From the NCBI GenBank assembly GCA_902548405.1, contig CACCRN010000002.1, positions 18,874 through 82,873 on the forward strand: a stretch of 64,000 nt of DNA, written 5' to 3'. The notes below the pieces were generated by a model that was not told where the DNA came from, searched no databases, and was given only the letters and a program-made list of their open reading frames with translations. Source of the stretch: an uncultured Pelagibacteraceae bacterium (GTDB lineage: Bacteria; Pseudomonadota; Alphaproteobacteria; Pelagibacterales; Pelagibacteraceae). The first letter of the stretch is position 1. Every line of letters starts with the position of its first letter. A program made the position numbers and the translations under genes. Below, in pieces: positions 48,930 to 57,872 of this stretch.

Positions 48930-50120
48930 TTATTGATAAATATAGTCTCTTGTAACTGGTGTGGAAGTATAATTTTTAGTAAGCTGAAACTGATATACAA
49001 CTTGGTCTCCCCATTTAAATGCCATTTCACAACCTGCTAAATAAAACTCCCACATTCTAAAAAAACGCTCATCAAACATGTTAATAATTTTATCTTTATT
49101 TTTTAGACAATTTTCTTTCCAATGTCTTAATGTATGAGAATAATGCATTCTTAGTACCTCAATATCAGCGACGATTAAGCCAGCTTTTTCAATTGGGGTA
49201 GTTACTTCACTTAGACTGGGTGTATAACCACCTGGAAATATATATTTTGTTATCCACGGATGGGGGTCTCTTGGGGGATTTACTGATCCAATGGTATGAA
49301 TTAACGAAACTCCATCATCTTTAAGAAGTTTTTCAACTTGTGAGAAAAACTTTTTGTAAAATTTTCTTCCCACATGTTCAAACATTCCAACACTTACAAT
49401 TCTATCAAATTTTTCATCCAGCTCCCTATAATCCATCAACTTAAATGTTAGTTGATTTTCTAAATTCAGTTCTTTAGCTTTTTGTTTGCAATATTTAAAT
49501 TGATTCTCAGATAATGTGATACCAGTTACTTCACAATTAGCTGATTTTGCAATATCAACTGCTAGAGATCCCCACCCACATCCAATATCAAGGACTTTTT
49601 GATTTGGCTTTATATTTAATTTTTTAATTATATGCTGAATTTTATTATTTTGAGCTGTCTCTAAAGTATCATTTTCATTTTTGAAATAAGCACATGAATA
49701 TTGTCTTTTGGGATCTAAAAATAAATCATAAAGATCATCTTTGATATCATAATGATGTGAAACATTCATTTTAGATTTTTTGATAAAATTAAAATTTGTT
49801 AGATATCTATATGAGCCCCTTAATCTATTAATTAAGTAACTAAAAAAGTTTAAATCTCCTCTACCAAAATTCATCAAAGACAAATCTAAAAAGTCTGTAA
49901 GACTACCGTTCTCAATAACTATTTCTCCATCGGTATAAGCTTCTCCAAAATATAGATCGGGATGAAATAAAAGTTTATAATGAAGTTTTTTGTTTAATAT
50001 TTTAACTTTTATAGGATTTTCATTCTCAGGATTTCCAATTATATAACTTTTAGAATTTGCATCGACTAGGATAAAACCATCTTTCTTAAAAACACTATTT
50101 AAGAACCTTGCTAATTGCAT
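48930..50120 (-). CDS. cfa: Cyclopropane-fatty-acyl-phospholipid synthase
   Basis: Cfa uses SAM to add a methylene bridge to unsaturated acyl chains of membrane phospholipids. The 396-residue protein has the SAM loop VLDIGCGWGSLAVDIA, ALNLENQ-like region, and the family segment SYHYDIKDDLYDLFLDPKRQYSCAYF-type (seen as HHYDIKDDLYDLF and YSCAYF). GGYTPSLSEV and HYSHTLRHWKEN follow. Length fits Cfa. It is possibly a broader SAM-dependent lipid methyltransferase. Confidence 0.9.
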   Translation of the reverse strand: MQLARFLNSVFKKDGFILVDANSKSYIIGNPENENPIKVKILNKKLHYKLLFHPDLYFGEAYTDGEIVIENGSLTDFLDLSLMNFGRGDLNFFSYLINRLRGSYRYLTNFNFIKKSKMNVSHHYDIKDDLYDLFLDPKRQYSCAYFKNENDTLETAQNNKIQHIIKKLNIKPNQKVLDIGCGWGSLAVDIAKSANCEVTGITLSENQFKYCKQKAKELNLENQLTFKLMDYRELDEKFDRIVSVGMFEHVGRKFYKKFFSQVEKLLKDDGVSLIHTIGSVNPPRDPHPWITKYIFPGGYTPSLSEVTTPIEKAGLIVADIEVLRMHYSHTLRHWKENCLKNKDKIINMFDERFFRMWEFYLAGCEMAFKWGDQVVYQFQLTKNYTSTPVTRDYIYQ

Positions 50121-50121
50121 A

Positions 50122-51006
50122 TTAAGCTGCCATTGATGATTTAAATGAAAAATCTAATTTCTCTAAATTATTTAAAAGATCAAATTCTTCCTCTTTATTC
50201 AGAATTCTTAAAGGAGGAAGTAAATTTTCATAAATACTGTCTTTATGCTTAAAAAAGGTATGTAAACCAGAAATTAAATTATATTTTTCAAATGTCCCTC
50301 TTACATCACATAATTTGGTATTAACTTCCTGTTCTTTTCCTTCTTTAAAATCATCATATACTTTTCGAGCAAGTTTTGATGTTGCGTTACATGTTGCTGT
50401 GATTATTCCTGAGCAGCCTAATTCTAATCCCTTTAATAATTTCGATTCTGAACCTGGCATAACAAAAAAATTATCTATCTTTAAACTTTCAAAAAGATTG
50501 TACGAACTGTCCTTAACTCCAACAATTTGGTCTGGAAAATTTTTGACTAGTTTTTCAACACACTCTACACTGAATTTGTAGCCACAAAGTTTTTCAAAAT
50601 TATATAATACAATCTTAGCATTTGGAATTGACTCTATGATTTTAGAGTAAAAATTAAAAACATCTTCATCACTGTATTTATAGAATGCGGGTGGCATAAT
50701 TAAAAATTTTTCTAAGTTCAATGAAGTTGCAACTCTCATTAAATTTATTATTTCTCCTAAAGAATTTAATCCTGTACCGATAATAAAATTATCTTTATAT
50801 TTATTAGTTGATATTTTATTTAGAAGTTTAATTTTTTCAGCAACTGGTATCAGCTGTGCTTGTCCTGTACTTCCGAAAATTGCAGCTCCATGGCAACCAT
50901 TTTCTATCACCATTTCAGAGTGCTCAATTGTTTTATCGATGTTTAATGTCAAATCATCATTTAAAACAGACATTGATGCAGCATAAATACCTTTTAATAA
51001 ACTCAT
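50122..51006 (-). CDS. DapA-family aldolase (dihydrodipicolinate synthase-like)
   Basis: This 294-residue TIM-barrel lyase has the Schiff-base lysine K165 (GVKDSS) and the tyrosine Y135 (VLYNFEKLCG). The phosphate/carboxylate loop is GSTGQ (45-49) instead of the GTTGE of true DapA. That change, and YNFEK for YNxPxR, make lysine biosynthesis unlikely; members of this family include N-acetylneuraminate lyase and other 2-oxoacid aldolases. It lies 1 base before cfa and is divergent from the sugar dehydratase gene. Confidence 0.8.
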   Translation of the reverse strand: MSLLKGIYAASMSVLNDDLTLNIDKTIEHSEMVIENGCHGAAIFGSTGQAQLIPVAEKIKLLNKISTNKYKDNFIIGTGLNSLGEIINLMRVATSLNLEKFLIMPPAFYKYSDEDVFNFYSKIIESIPNAKIVLYNFEKLCGYKFSVECVEKLVKNFPDQIVGVKDSSYNLFESLKIDNFFVMPGSESKLLKGLELGCSGIITATCNATSKLARKVYDDFKEGKEQEVNTKLCDVRGTFEKYNLISGLHTFFKHKDSIYENLLPPLRILNKEEEFDLLNNLEKLDFSFKSSMAA

Positions 51007-51042
51007 ATATTTTTTAAAAGAATATAATAATTCAAAAAAAAA

Positions 51043-51978
51043 ATGAATAAAAAAGTAAACTTAATTATTGGATCAGGTGTATTAGGAGCATATCTATCTG
51101 CTGAGCTATTAAAGAAAAACGAAAAAATAATTGTTACTTCAAGGAAATTAAATAAAAACTTTACTAATTATGAATATTTAAAAATTAAAAAAAAAATAAA
51201 TTTTGAAAAGCTAAACACAAATAACAAAAAAGAAATTCATCATATTTTAAAAAAACATAATCCTAAAAAAATTTTTTATTTTAGTGGACAAAGCTCAATT
51301 CCAAAAAGTATCAAATTAAAAAAAACAACTTTTTCATCTCACTTTGTTGGAACAAAAAATTTTCTCGATATTTTAAAAAAGGAAAAGTCAAATATAAAAT
51401 TTTTCAAAGCAAACTCTGGATATATATTTTCACCGAAAAAAGGTTTAATCAATTTAAATTGTAAATTCTCAATAAACAAAAATCCATATATCCAAACACA
51501 AAAAGAAGTATTCAAGTTAATAAAAAAATACAGGAAATATAATTTAAATTTATTTAACTTAGTATTTATGCAGGTTGAGTCACCTTTAAGACCTGATGAT
51601 TTTTTTATCAAAAAAATTTGCCTTGCTGCAAGAAATAAAAAAAAAGTAGAGGTTGGCAATATAAATACATATAGAGATTACTCATGGATAACAGAAGTTG
51701 TAAAATTAATATTAAAAATATCAAATTTTGAAGGTAAGGATTTGATTATTTCACCAGGGAAAAAATTATCTGGGGAAGAAATATTAAAAACAGCTTATTA
51801 TTTAAACAAACTTGATTATAAAAAATATTTCTCAATAAATAAAAAATATTTCAGAAAACAAGAAAATAAATTATTAGCTAGTGATAGCAAAAACTCTTTA
51901 TTATTAAAAAAAGACTATAATTTTAAATTTAATATTGTTGGGAAAAAACTTATCAGAAAAATGTATAATTCTTTATGA
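51043..51978 (+). CDS. NAD-dependent sugar epimerase/dehydratase, GMD-like, with altered catalytic triad
   Basis: This 311-residue extended SDR has GSGVLGA (10-16), the GMD-like FSGQSSIPKS and NFLDILKK blocks, SGYIFSP, VESPLRPDDFFIKKI and GNINTYRDYSW, matching GDP-mannose 4,6-dehydratase relatives. The usual Y-x3-K is displaced: Y149 is followed by K154 (YIQTQK, five residues later). This may reflect an insertion or loss of classical activity. It overlaps the glycosyltransferase gene by 4 bases, so a role in surface sugar synthesis is likely. Confidence 0.75.
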   Translation: MNKKVNLIIGSGVLGAYLSAELLKKNEKIIVTSRKLNKNFTNYEYLKIKKKINFEKLNTNNKKEIHHILKKHNPKKIFYFSGQSSIPKSIKLKKTTFSSHFVGTKNFLDILKKEKSNIKFFKANSGYIFSPKKGLINLNCKFSINKNPYIQTQKEVFKLIKKYRKYNLNLFNLVFMQVESPLRPDDFFIKKICLAARNKKKVEVGNINTYRDYSWITEVVKLILKISNFEGKDLIISPGKKLSGEEILKTAYYLNKLDYKKYFSINKKYFRKQENKLLASDSKNSLLLKKDYNFKFNIVGKKLIRKMYNSL

Positions 51979-52913
51979 AAACAGGAATATATTTAAGCTA
52001 TTCTGGATTAGGAGCAAATTTAATACATCTTGCATACTGCCATCAGGTAGCAAAAAAATATGGGCCAGTTACAATTATTACACTTTGTAAAAATTTAAAA
52101 GAAACATTGGCTGATGATCCATTAATTGAAAATGTATTTTACTTAGATAAGTTTACTAAAAAATTTTTTGACATATTTAAACTTAGTAAAATTTTAGACA
52201 AATTTAATTTTGAAAATTTATTAATTTATTACCCAAGTTTAAGAATTTATCTTGCAGCAAAAATTTCAGGTATAAAGAATGTTTATTCTTATAAATTCTA
52301 TAAAAAAAAAAATTTACATTTGATTAAGACAGCTAAATTATTTACTGAAGAAACACTAAATATCAAAAATTCTCCAACAGAAACAAAATTTTACATTAAA
52401 AAAGAAAGATTAGACAAAATTAAATCAGAAATAAAAAATGATTATTTTAAAATAGTTCTTGGTGTGGGATCTTCTGGACCAACAACAAGATGGGGTTCAA
52501 AAAATTTTGCAAATTTAATTAACAATTTGAATAAATCAGGAAAATATTTTTTTCTAATTTTATGCGGTCCAAATGAAAAAGATGTTGAAAATGAAATTAC
52601 ATCAAATTTAGAAAATAATAATTTTTTGACATTAAGTGATAAAAAAATTTATGATGTTTTGCCCTACTTATGTGCGTCAGACATGTATGTTGGTAACGAC
52701 TCTTTTGGCTCTCATGTAATTTCTCAATCGGGTAAAAAAAGTGTTGTTTTTTTATTAGACGCTCCAAAAGCTTACACCGATTATAGTAAAAATCATTTTA
52801 GATTAGTACCTGATGGTTACAATATTGAGGAAATAACACATGGTACAAATGCAGATCCAAACCTTATTTCTGTGAAAAGAGTAATTGAAACAATAAATAA
52901 ATTAAAAAGTTAA
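51975..52913 (+). CDS. Glycosyltransferase family 9 (heptosyltransferase-like)
   Basis: The 312-residue protein has the GT9 pattern: an N-terminal Rossmann domain with YSGLGANLIHLAYC, a middle LGVGSSGPTTRW donor-site region, and the C-terminal CASDMYVGNDSFGSHVIS, in which GNDSG-like residues bind the sugar nucleotide. It is probably an inner-core or surface-polysaccharide transferase acting on the product of the neighbouring dehydratase, though the sugar is not known. Its stop overlaps the convergent J-domain gene by 4 bases. Confidence 0.82.
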   Translation: MKTGIYLSYSGLGANLIHLAYCHQVAKKYGPVTIITLCKNLKETLADDPLIENVFYLDKFTKKFFDIFKLSKILDKFNFENLLIYYPSLRIYLAAKISGIKNVYSYKFYKKKNLHLIKTAKLFTEETLNIKNSPTETKFYIKKERLDKIKSEIKNDYFKIVLGVGSSGPTTRWGSKNFANLINNLNKSGKYFFLILCGPNEKDVENEITSNLENNNFLTLSDKKIYDVLPYLCASDMYVGNDSFGSHVISQSGKKSVVFLLDAPKAYTDYSKNHFRLVPDGYNIEEITHGTNADPNLISVKRVIETINKLKS

Positions 52914-53410
52914 CTAATATCATTGAGAACAATTTCTTTAGCCTCATTTACTAAAGTAGATAGCCTAGAAGTTTCAGGTGAAATATCCGGATGAATTTTT
53001 TTTTGTATTTTAACGTAGGCTTTATTTACATCTTCTTTAGTTAAATTTTTAGAGGGATTTAAATTAAGTATACGATAAGCTTCTTCAGTAGACATTGTGT
53101 TTAAATTTGATGCAGTGTTATTAAATGAAAATCTCCCTGAATTTCTTAAAGTTTGTATTAATCTGTACAATGAAATTAATTGAAAAATAGACATACCTTT
53201 CAATTTTAAAAGAGCAAGACTTGCAAGGGTAAAAGGTAAAGTAAGTAAAAATTTACCTCCGATTGCAAACAAAACTGCAAGGATAATTAAAACTATGAAT
53301 AAGAATACTCTTAAACCTTTTGATATTTTTTTTGACGCAACTTGAGTAAAAAGTCTTAATAAAAAATATAAACCAAATACAATTAATAATGTATAAATTA
53401 TAAAATTCAT
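52910..53410 (-). CDS. Membrane-anchored J-domain protein
   Basis: Of 166 residues, the first half holds membrane segments (about 4-21 and 31-66) and the last 60 form a J-domain (AYRILNLNPS, the HPD motif in KKIHPDISP). The C-terminal position of the J-domain and the N-terminal anchor resemble DjlA/Tim14-type co-chaperones of DnaK. It is divergent from ptrB (16-base gap) and convergent with the GT9 gene. Confidence 0.82.
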   Translation of the reverse strand: MNFIIYTLLIVFGLYFLLRLFTQVASKKISKGLRVFLFIVLIILAVLFAIGGKFLLTLPFTLASLALLKLKGMSIFQLISLYRLIQTLRNSGRFSFNNTASNLNTMSTEEAYRILNLNPSKNLTKEDVNKAYVKIQKKIHPDISPETSRLSTLVNEAKEIVLNDIS

Positions 53411-53426
53411 ATATTTCCAGTTAAAA

Positions 53427-55502
53427 ATGAAAGTACCATATCTAAAAAAAAAACCAGAGCTAAAATCTTGTCACAATATAGAGTGGGAAGATAACTATAG
53501 CTGGATACATCAAGAAAATATTTTAGAAGTCTTGCAAGATAAAACTAAGCTTCTTCCAGAGGTAAAAGAATATTTAGAAGATGAAAATAGATATACTGAG
53601 TATCATCTAAAAAATACTAAAAATGCTCAAAAAGTATTATTTGATGAAATTAGAGGGAGAATAAAATTAGACGATGAAAGCTTATCTTTTAAAGATCATA
53701 TATATGAGTATTGGACAAAGACTACTGCCAAAGGAAATTACTCTATAAAATTAAGAAAAAAAATTGGTTCATCAGAAATTGAAGAAATTTGGAATGGAGA
53801 TAAAGAAAAAGAAAAATTAAATGTTGAATATTTTGGTGTTGGTGATTTAGAGGTAAGTAACAATGATCAATATCTTGGGTACTCACTAGATACCAAAGGT
53901 TCAGAGTATTATACAATTTATGTAAGAAATATTAAAAATAACAAAATAATTTCAAAAGAAATAAAAGAAACATCAGGAAGTATAATTTTCAGCTTGGATG
54001 ATAAGTATCTTTTTTATTCAAAGTTAGATGAAAATCATAGAGCTAGAAAAATTTATAGACATAAAATAGGAAATTTTGAAAGTGAAGATGAACTAATCTT
54101 TGAGGAAAAAAGTGAAGCTTTCACTGTTAGTATTGGATTAAGTTCTGATGAGAAATATTATTTTATAAACACTTCGGATCACAATACTTCGGAGCAATAT
54201 TACTTTAATGTAAATGAAGCAAAACCAAATCCAAAATTAATAATTAAACGCGAAAAAGGAATTCTTTACTCTGTAAATTCATGGAATGGAAAATTTTATA
54301 ATCATACAAATAAAGATGCAGAGGATTTTAAAATAGATATTTCAGAAACTTTAGAAAATCAGAATTGGGAGACATTTATTCCTGCAAAAAAAGAAGTGTT
54401 AATTGGTGGACTTTCATTTTTAAATAACTGGATAATTAGATCAGAAACGTCAGATGCTTTGGACAAATTGTTTGTTATTGATACTTCAACAAATAATGAA
54501 GAAGAACTAATTTTTTCTGACGAAAAAGTGTGTGTTCCTGGTGTTTCATTAACACAAAGAAATAGATACACAGATGAGATTTATGTTTCATATTCTTCAC
54601 CCAAAACACCTTCGAGAGTTTACAAATACAATTTAAAAACTAAATCTAAAATACTTGTAAAAGAACAAGAAATACCATCAGGCCATAATGCAGATGATTA
54701 TATAGTTGAAAGAATTGAGTTTAGTTCCCATGACGGAAGAAAGGTTCCACTTACGATCACAAGACACAAAAATACAAAAATAGACGGGACAGCAAATTTG
54801 TTACTATACGGATACGGATCGTATGGTAGTTCGATGAGTCCAAGTTTTTCCTCAACAAGACTGAGCTTAATAAATAGAAATATTATTTGGGCTACTGCAC
54901 ACATTAGAGGTGGAATGGAAAAAGGAATGAAATGGTGGAAAGAAGGAAAGTTAACAAATAAAAAAAATACGTTTGAAGATTATATTTATGCTGCAAAATA
55001 TTTGATAGAAAACAACTACACCTCAAAAGGAAAAATAATCGGAATGGGTGGATCTGCTGGTGGTTTATTAATGGGAGTTGTTGTTAATCAGGCTCCTGAA
55101 TTATTTTTAGGTATAATTATGGCTGTTCCCTTTGTTGATTCATTAACTACAAATCTTGATCATTCTTTACCTCTCACAGTTGGTGAATTTGATGAATTTG
55201 GTAATGCTAAAGAAAACAAAGAGCACTTTGATTATATATTTTCATATGCTCCATATAATAATATAAAAAAAATGGATTATCCTCATATGCTAATAACAAC
55301 TAGTTTAAGTGATAACAGGGTTTTGTTTGATGAACCTGCAAAATTTACAGCAAAACTTAGAGACTATAAAACTGATAATAATTTATTACTTCTCAAAACA
55401 GAAATGAATGCAGGTCATGGAGGTAAATCTGGTAGAGATGGAGCAATAGAAGAAATTGCACTCGACTACGCATTTGCATTAAAAATTTCAGAAAAAATTT
55501 AA
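53427..55502 (+). CDS. ptrB: Oligopeptidase B (S9A prolyl oligopeptidase family)
   Basis: The 691-residue serine peptidase cleaves small peptides after basic residues. The catalytic triad is S543 in GGSAGG, D629 in SLSDNRV and H664 in NAGHGGKSGR. The N-terminal beta-propeller spans about 1-400, and the hydrolase domain starts near YGYGSYGSS. Length and triad match oligopeptidase B. No signal peptide is seen, so it is cytoplasmic. Confidence 0.95.
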   Translation: MKVPYLKKKPELKSCHNIEWEDNYSWIHQENILEVLQDKTKLLPEVKEYLEDENRYTEYHLKNTKNAQKVLFDEIRGRIKLDDESLSFKDHIYEYWTKTTAKGNYSIKLRKKIGSSEIEEIWNGDKEKEKLNVEYFGVGDLEVSNNDQYLGYSLDTKGSEYYTIYVRNIKNNKIISKEIKETSGSIIFSLDDKYLFYSKLDENHRARKIYRHKIGNFESEDELIFEEKSEAFTVSIGLSSDEKYYFINTSDHNTSEQYYFNVNEAKPNPKLIIKREKGILYSVNSWNGKFYNHTNKDAEDFKIDISETLENQNWETFIPAKKEVLIGGLSFLNNWIIRSETSDALDKLFVIDTSTNNEEELIFSDEKVCVPGVSLTQRNRYTDEIYVSYSSPKTPSRVYKYNLKTKSKILVKEQEIPSGHNADDYIVERIEFSSHDGRKVPLTITRHKNTKIDGTANLLLYGYGSYGSSMSPSFSSTRLSLINRNIIWATAHIRGGMEKGMKWWKEGKLTNKKNTFEDYIYAAKYLIENNYTSKGKIIGMGGSAGGLLMGVVVNQAPELFLGIIMAVPFVDSLTTNLDHSLPLTVGEFDEFGNAKENKEHFDYIFSYAPYNNIKKMDYPHMLITTSLSDNRVLFDEPAKFTAKLRDYKTDNNLLLLKTEMNAGHGGKSGRDGAIEEIALDYAFALKISEKI

Positions 55503-55512
55503 TTTCTCATAT

Positions 55513-55540
55513 ATTGAAATTTTTTTAATCATACCTAAAT
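55513..55540 (+). promoter_or_regulatory. RpoH-like promoter of hsp20
   Basis: ATTGAA (55513-55518) and CTAAAT (55535-55540) are 16 bases apart, the same spacing and nearly the same sequence as the groES elements (CTTGAA, CTATAT). The predicted start is about 55547, leaving a leader of roughly 57 bases before the hsp20 ATG. Pattern-based. Confidence 0.4.
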
Positions 55541-55603
55541 AGACATTGTGAGTCGCCTTATGGGGCTTGCATAAAATAAACTTGCTTAAAAAAGGAGGAT
55601 ATT

Positions 55604-56050
55604 ATGACAAGTAAGGATCTATCTATATTTAACTCACTAAGACCTTTTTCAATTGGCTTTGACGATATGTTTGAGCAATTTGAAAGTATGTTGGGCAATG
55701 GAGGTTTGACAATGCAATCAAACTACCCCCCATACAACATCAGAAAAACTGGTAAGGATAATTATGCAATTGAAGTTGCATTGGCTGGTTTTAATAAAAA
55801 TGATGTTGAGGTTGAGTTTGAAGATAATTTATTAACGGTAAGAACAAAACAAGTTAATAAATCTGAAAACAATGAAGTTAACGGAGAAATAATTCATAAA
55901 GGTATTTCTCAAAGACAATTTACAAGATCATTCACTATTGCTGATGATGTTAAAGTTAATGGTGCTGAACTTAAAGATGGTCTTTTAACAATATCTTGTG
56001 AAAGAATTATCCCAGAACACAAAAAGAAAAAACTTATAGAAATTAAATAA
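55604..56050 (+). CDS. Hsp20/IbpA-type small heat-shock protein
   Basis: Small heat-shock proteins hold unfolded proteins for refolding by DnaK. The 148-residue protein has an N-terminal region with FSIGFDDMFEQFESML, then the alpha-crystallin domain (about 45-135) with YPPYNIRKTGKDNYAIEVALAG-type segments and the A-x-x-x-n-G-L motif as AELKDGLLTI. It has a strong Shine-Dalgarno (AGGAGG, spacer about 5). A stem-loop follows the stop. Confidence 0.95.
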   Translation: MTSKDLSIFNSLRPFSIGFDDMFEQFESMLGNGGLTMQSNYPPYNIRKTGKDNYAIEVALAGFNKNDVEVEFEDNLLTVRTKQVNKSENNEVNGEIIHKGISQRQFTRSFTIADDVKVNGAELKDGLLTISCERIIPEHKKKKLIEIK

Positions 56051-56060
56051 GTTTACCCTT

Positions 56061-56086
56061 ACTTGCGAGGATTTATCCTCGCAGGT
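56061..56086. terminator. Hairpin between convergent hsp20 and lipoprotein genes
   Basis: An 11-bp stem (56061-56071 with 56076-56086, one G-U pair) around a TTTA loop lies between two convergent stops. It has no clear T tract on either strand, so it is either a bidirectional terminator of a weaker kind or a 3'-end stabiliser. Confidence 0.6.
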
Positions 56087-56091
56087 AAAAC

Positions 56092-56397
56092 CTAAAAACA
56101 TCCATTAGAAGCAAATCCAATTACTATCTTATCTGGATTTATCTCAAATCTTCTCTCACATGGAAAGCCATACTTCTTGGTATTATAAATAAAAATGAAA
56201 TTACCTTTTTCATTTTCAAAATCTTCATCAGGTTTTCCAAGTTCCATTTGTAATTTACTTGCTGATTGACCAATAAATTCACTCAACTTTTTATTTTCTT
56301 TTTCTATAGCAGCATCAGTTTTTTGCTTTACTGTTTGACACCCTGAAACAAATAAAAAGATAAAAAACGTAATAAATAAAATTCGCAAATTTTTCAT
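56092..56397 (-). CDS. Small lipoprotein with SmpA/BamE-like C-terminal domain
   Basis: The 101-residue protein has a lipoprotein signal with lipobox VSGC (C20). The mature part has SASKLQMELGKPDEDFEN, a hydrophobic strand, and an end GFASNGCF, which resembles the short outer-membrane SmpA/BamE-like folds. Two more cysteines near the C-terminus could form a disulfide. Function not established. It converges with hsp20 and is divergent from the purine permease. Confidence 0.68.
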   Translation of the reverse strand: MKNLRILFITFFIFLFVSGCQTVKQKTDAAIEKENKKLSEFIGQSASKLQMELGKPDEDFENEKGNFIFIYNTKKYGFPCERRFEINPDKIVIGFASNGCF

Positions 56398-56513
56398 ATA
56401 ACAACACTATCATTACAATTATGGCATAAATATAAACTTGTGGGTTGAATTTTGTGAATAAAAGTGACTTATTCAAAGTATTATTCAACAGAATCAAATA
56501 TTTATCTGACATT

Positions 56514-56519
56514 AGGAGG
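56514..56519 (+). promoter_or_regulatory. Shine-Dalgarno deciding the permease start
   Basis: AGGAGG (56514-56519) is four bases before ATG 56524. An upstream in-frame ATG-like start at 56464 (20 codons longer) has no such site and lies close to the divergent gene, so 56524 is preferred. Confidence 0.8.
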
Positions 56520-56523
56520 ACAA

Positions 56524-57834
56524 ATGCTTGACAATTATTTTAATTATAAAAAACACAAAACAGATTTTAAAACAGAAGTCATAGCGGGAACTACAACGTT
56601 CTTAACGATGGCTTATATAATGTTTTTAAATCCATTTATCTTATCGGGAGAATTCGCCGGACCCGAAAAAGGTTTCTTTGATTTTGGCGCAGTATATACA
56701 GCTACTATTTTAGCTACAGCTTTAGCATGTTTTATTATGGCTTTTTATGGAAAAACTTGGCCAATAGGACTTGCGCCCGGAATGGGTATTAACGCATTCG
56801 TTGCATTCGGAGTATGTGCAGGCATGGGATACTCACCTCAAGAAGCGCTTGGTGCAGTATTAGTTGCTGGTGTATTATTCTTAATAATATCTTTAACACC
56901 AATAAGAGCATGGCTGATTAACTCAATTCCAAAAAGTTTAAAATTAGGAATTGGTGCAGGTATAGGATTGTTTTTAGCAATTATAGGACTTCAAATTATG
57001 GAAGTAGTTGTGGATGATCCTGTAACTTTAGTTAAACTTGGAAATCTTAGCGATCCTTTAGTTCTTTTAGGATGTGCAACTTTTATAGCGATCATTGTTT
57101 TAGAAAAAATGAATGTAAAAGGAAATATCATTATAGGAATTTTGGTATTTAGTATTATTGCTTGGGCTGCTGGCCTTGCTAAATTTAATGGTTTAGCTAG
57201 TTCACCTCCACCAATGACATATCTATTCGAATTTGATTTGTCAGCTGCAATGACTGCTGGAATGTCTACAGTTATATTTACTTTATTGTTTGTAGACTTT
57301 TTTGATACAGCTGGAACATTAACATCCGTTGCAAACGTTGCGGGTAAAGTTGATAAAGATGGAAAAGTTAAAGATATCAATAAAGCAATGTTATCTGACA
57401 GTGTTGGGACAGTTGCGGGTGCAATGATGGGAACAACTACTGTAACAAGTTATGTTGAGTCTGGTGCTGGCGTAAAAGCAGGTGGTAAAACTGGAATGAC
57501 ATCACTTGTAATAGGTATTTTGTTTTTAGCGTGTATATTTTTTGCTCCTTTAGCAACTAGTTTACCTAAACAAATTGATGGTGCGGCTTTAGTTTTTGTT
57601 TCTGTTCTTTTTGTAAGAAATATTACAGATATTGAATGGAATGATATTTCTGAGTCTGCTCCTGCAATACTTGCAATGATTGCAATGCCATTAACATATA
57701 GTATTAGTAATGGAATTGCCCTAGCATTTGTTTCTTATGCATTAATTAAAATATTTACTGGAAAGTTTTCAAGCACTTCTCCAGCGATATGGGTAATTGC
57801 AATACTTAGCGTTATAAGTTTTGCTGTAAGTTAA
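56524..57834 (+). CDS. NCS2-family purine permease (AzgA-like)
   Basis: This 436-residue transporter has about twelve membrane helices. LAPGMGINAFVAFGV and FFDTAGTL with SYVESGAGVKAGGKTGMTSL match the AzgA (adenine/guanine/hypoxanthine) subgroup rather than the UraA group. It probably imports purine bases with protons. The phosphoribosyltransferase gene just downstream (convergent) would salvage them. Start chosen on the Shine-Dalgarno. Confidence 0.9.
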   Translation: MLDNYFNYKKHKTDFKTEVIAGTTTFLTMAYIMFLNPFILSGEFAGPEKGFFDFGAVYTATILATALACFIMAFYGKTWPIGLAPGMGINAFVAFGVCAGMGYSPQEALGAVLVAGVLFLIISLTPIRAWLINSIPKSLKLGIGAGIGLFLAIIGLQIMEVVVDDPVTLVKLGNLSDPLVLLGCATFIAIIVLEKMNVKGNIIIGILVFSIIAWAAGLAKFNGLASSPPPMTYLFEFDLSAAMTAGMSTVIFTLLFVDFFDTAGTLTSVANVAGKVDKDGKVKDINKAMLSDSVGTVAGAMMGTTTVTSYVESGAGVKAGGKTGMTSLVIGILFLACIFFAPLATSLPKQIDGAALVFVSVLFVRNITDIEWNDISESAPAILAMIAMPLTYSISNGIALAFVSYALIKIFTGKFSSTSPAIWVIAILSVISFAVS

Positions 57835-57842
57835 ATAAGCTT

Positions 57843-57872
57843 TTAACAGGGCTAGTTTACTAGCCCTGTTAA
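57843..57872. terminator. 14-bp inverted repeat between convergent permease and phosphoribosyltransferase genes
   Basis: TTAACAGGGCTAGT (57843-57856) and its exact reverse complement (57859-57872) are separated by TT. It lies between two convergent stops (57834 and 57873) and lacks a strong T tract. It probably ends both transcripts. Confidence 0.65.

Noticed and set aside
56398-56513. Purine riboswitch before the purine permease
   Set aside because: The short gap lacks the conserved loop and stem pattern I would expect; only a Shine-Dalgarno is clear.
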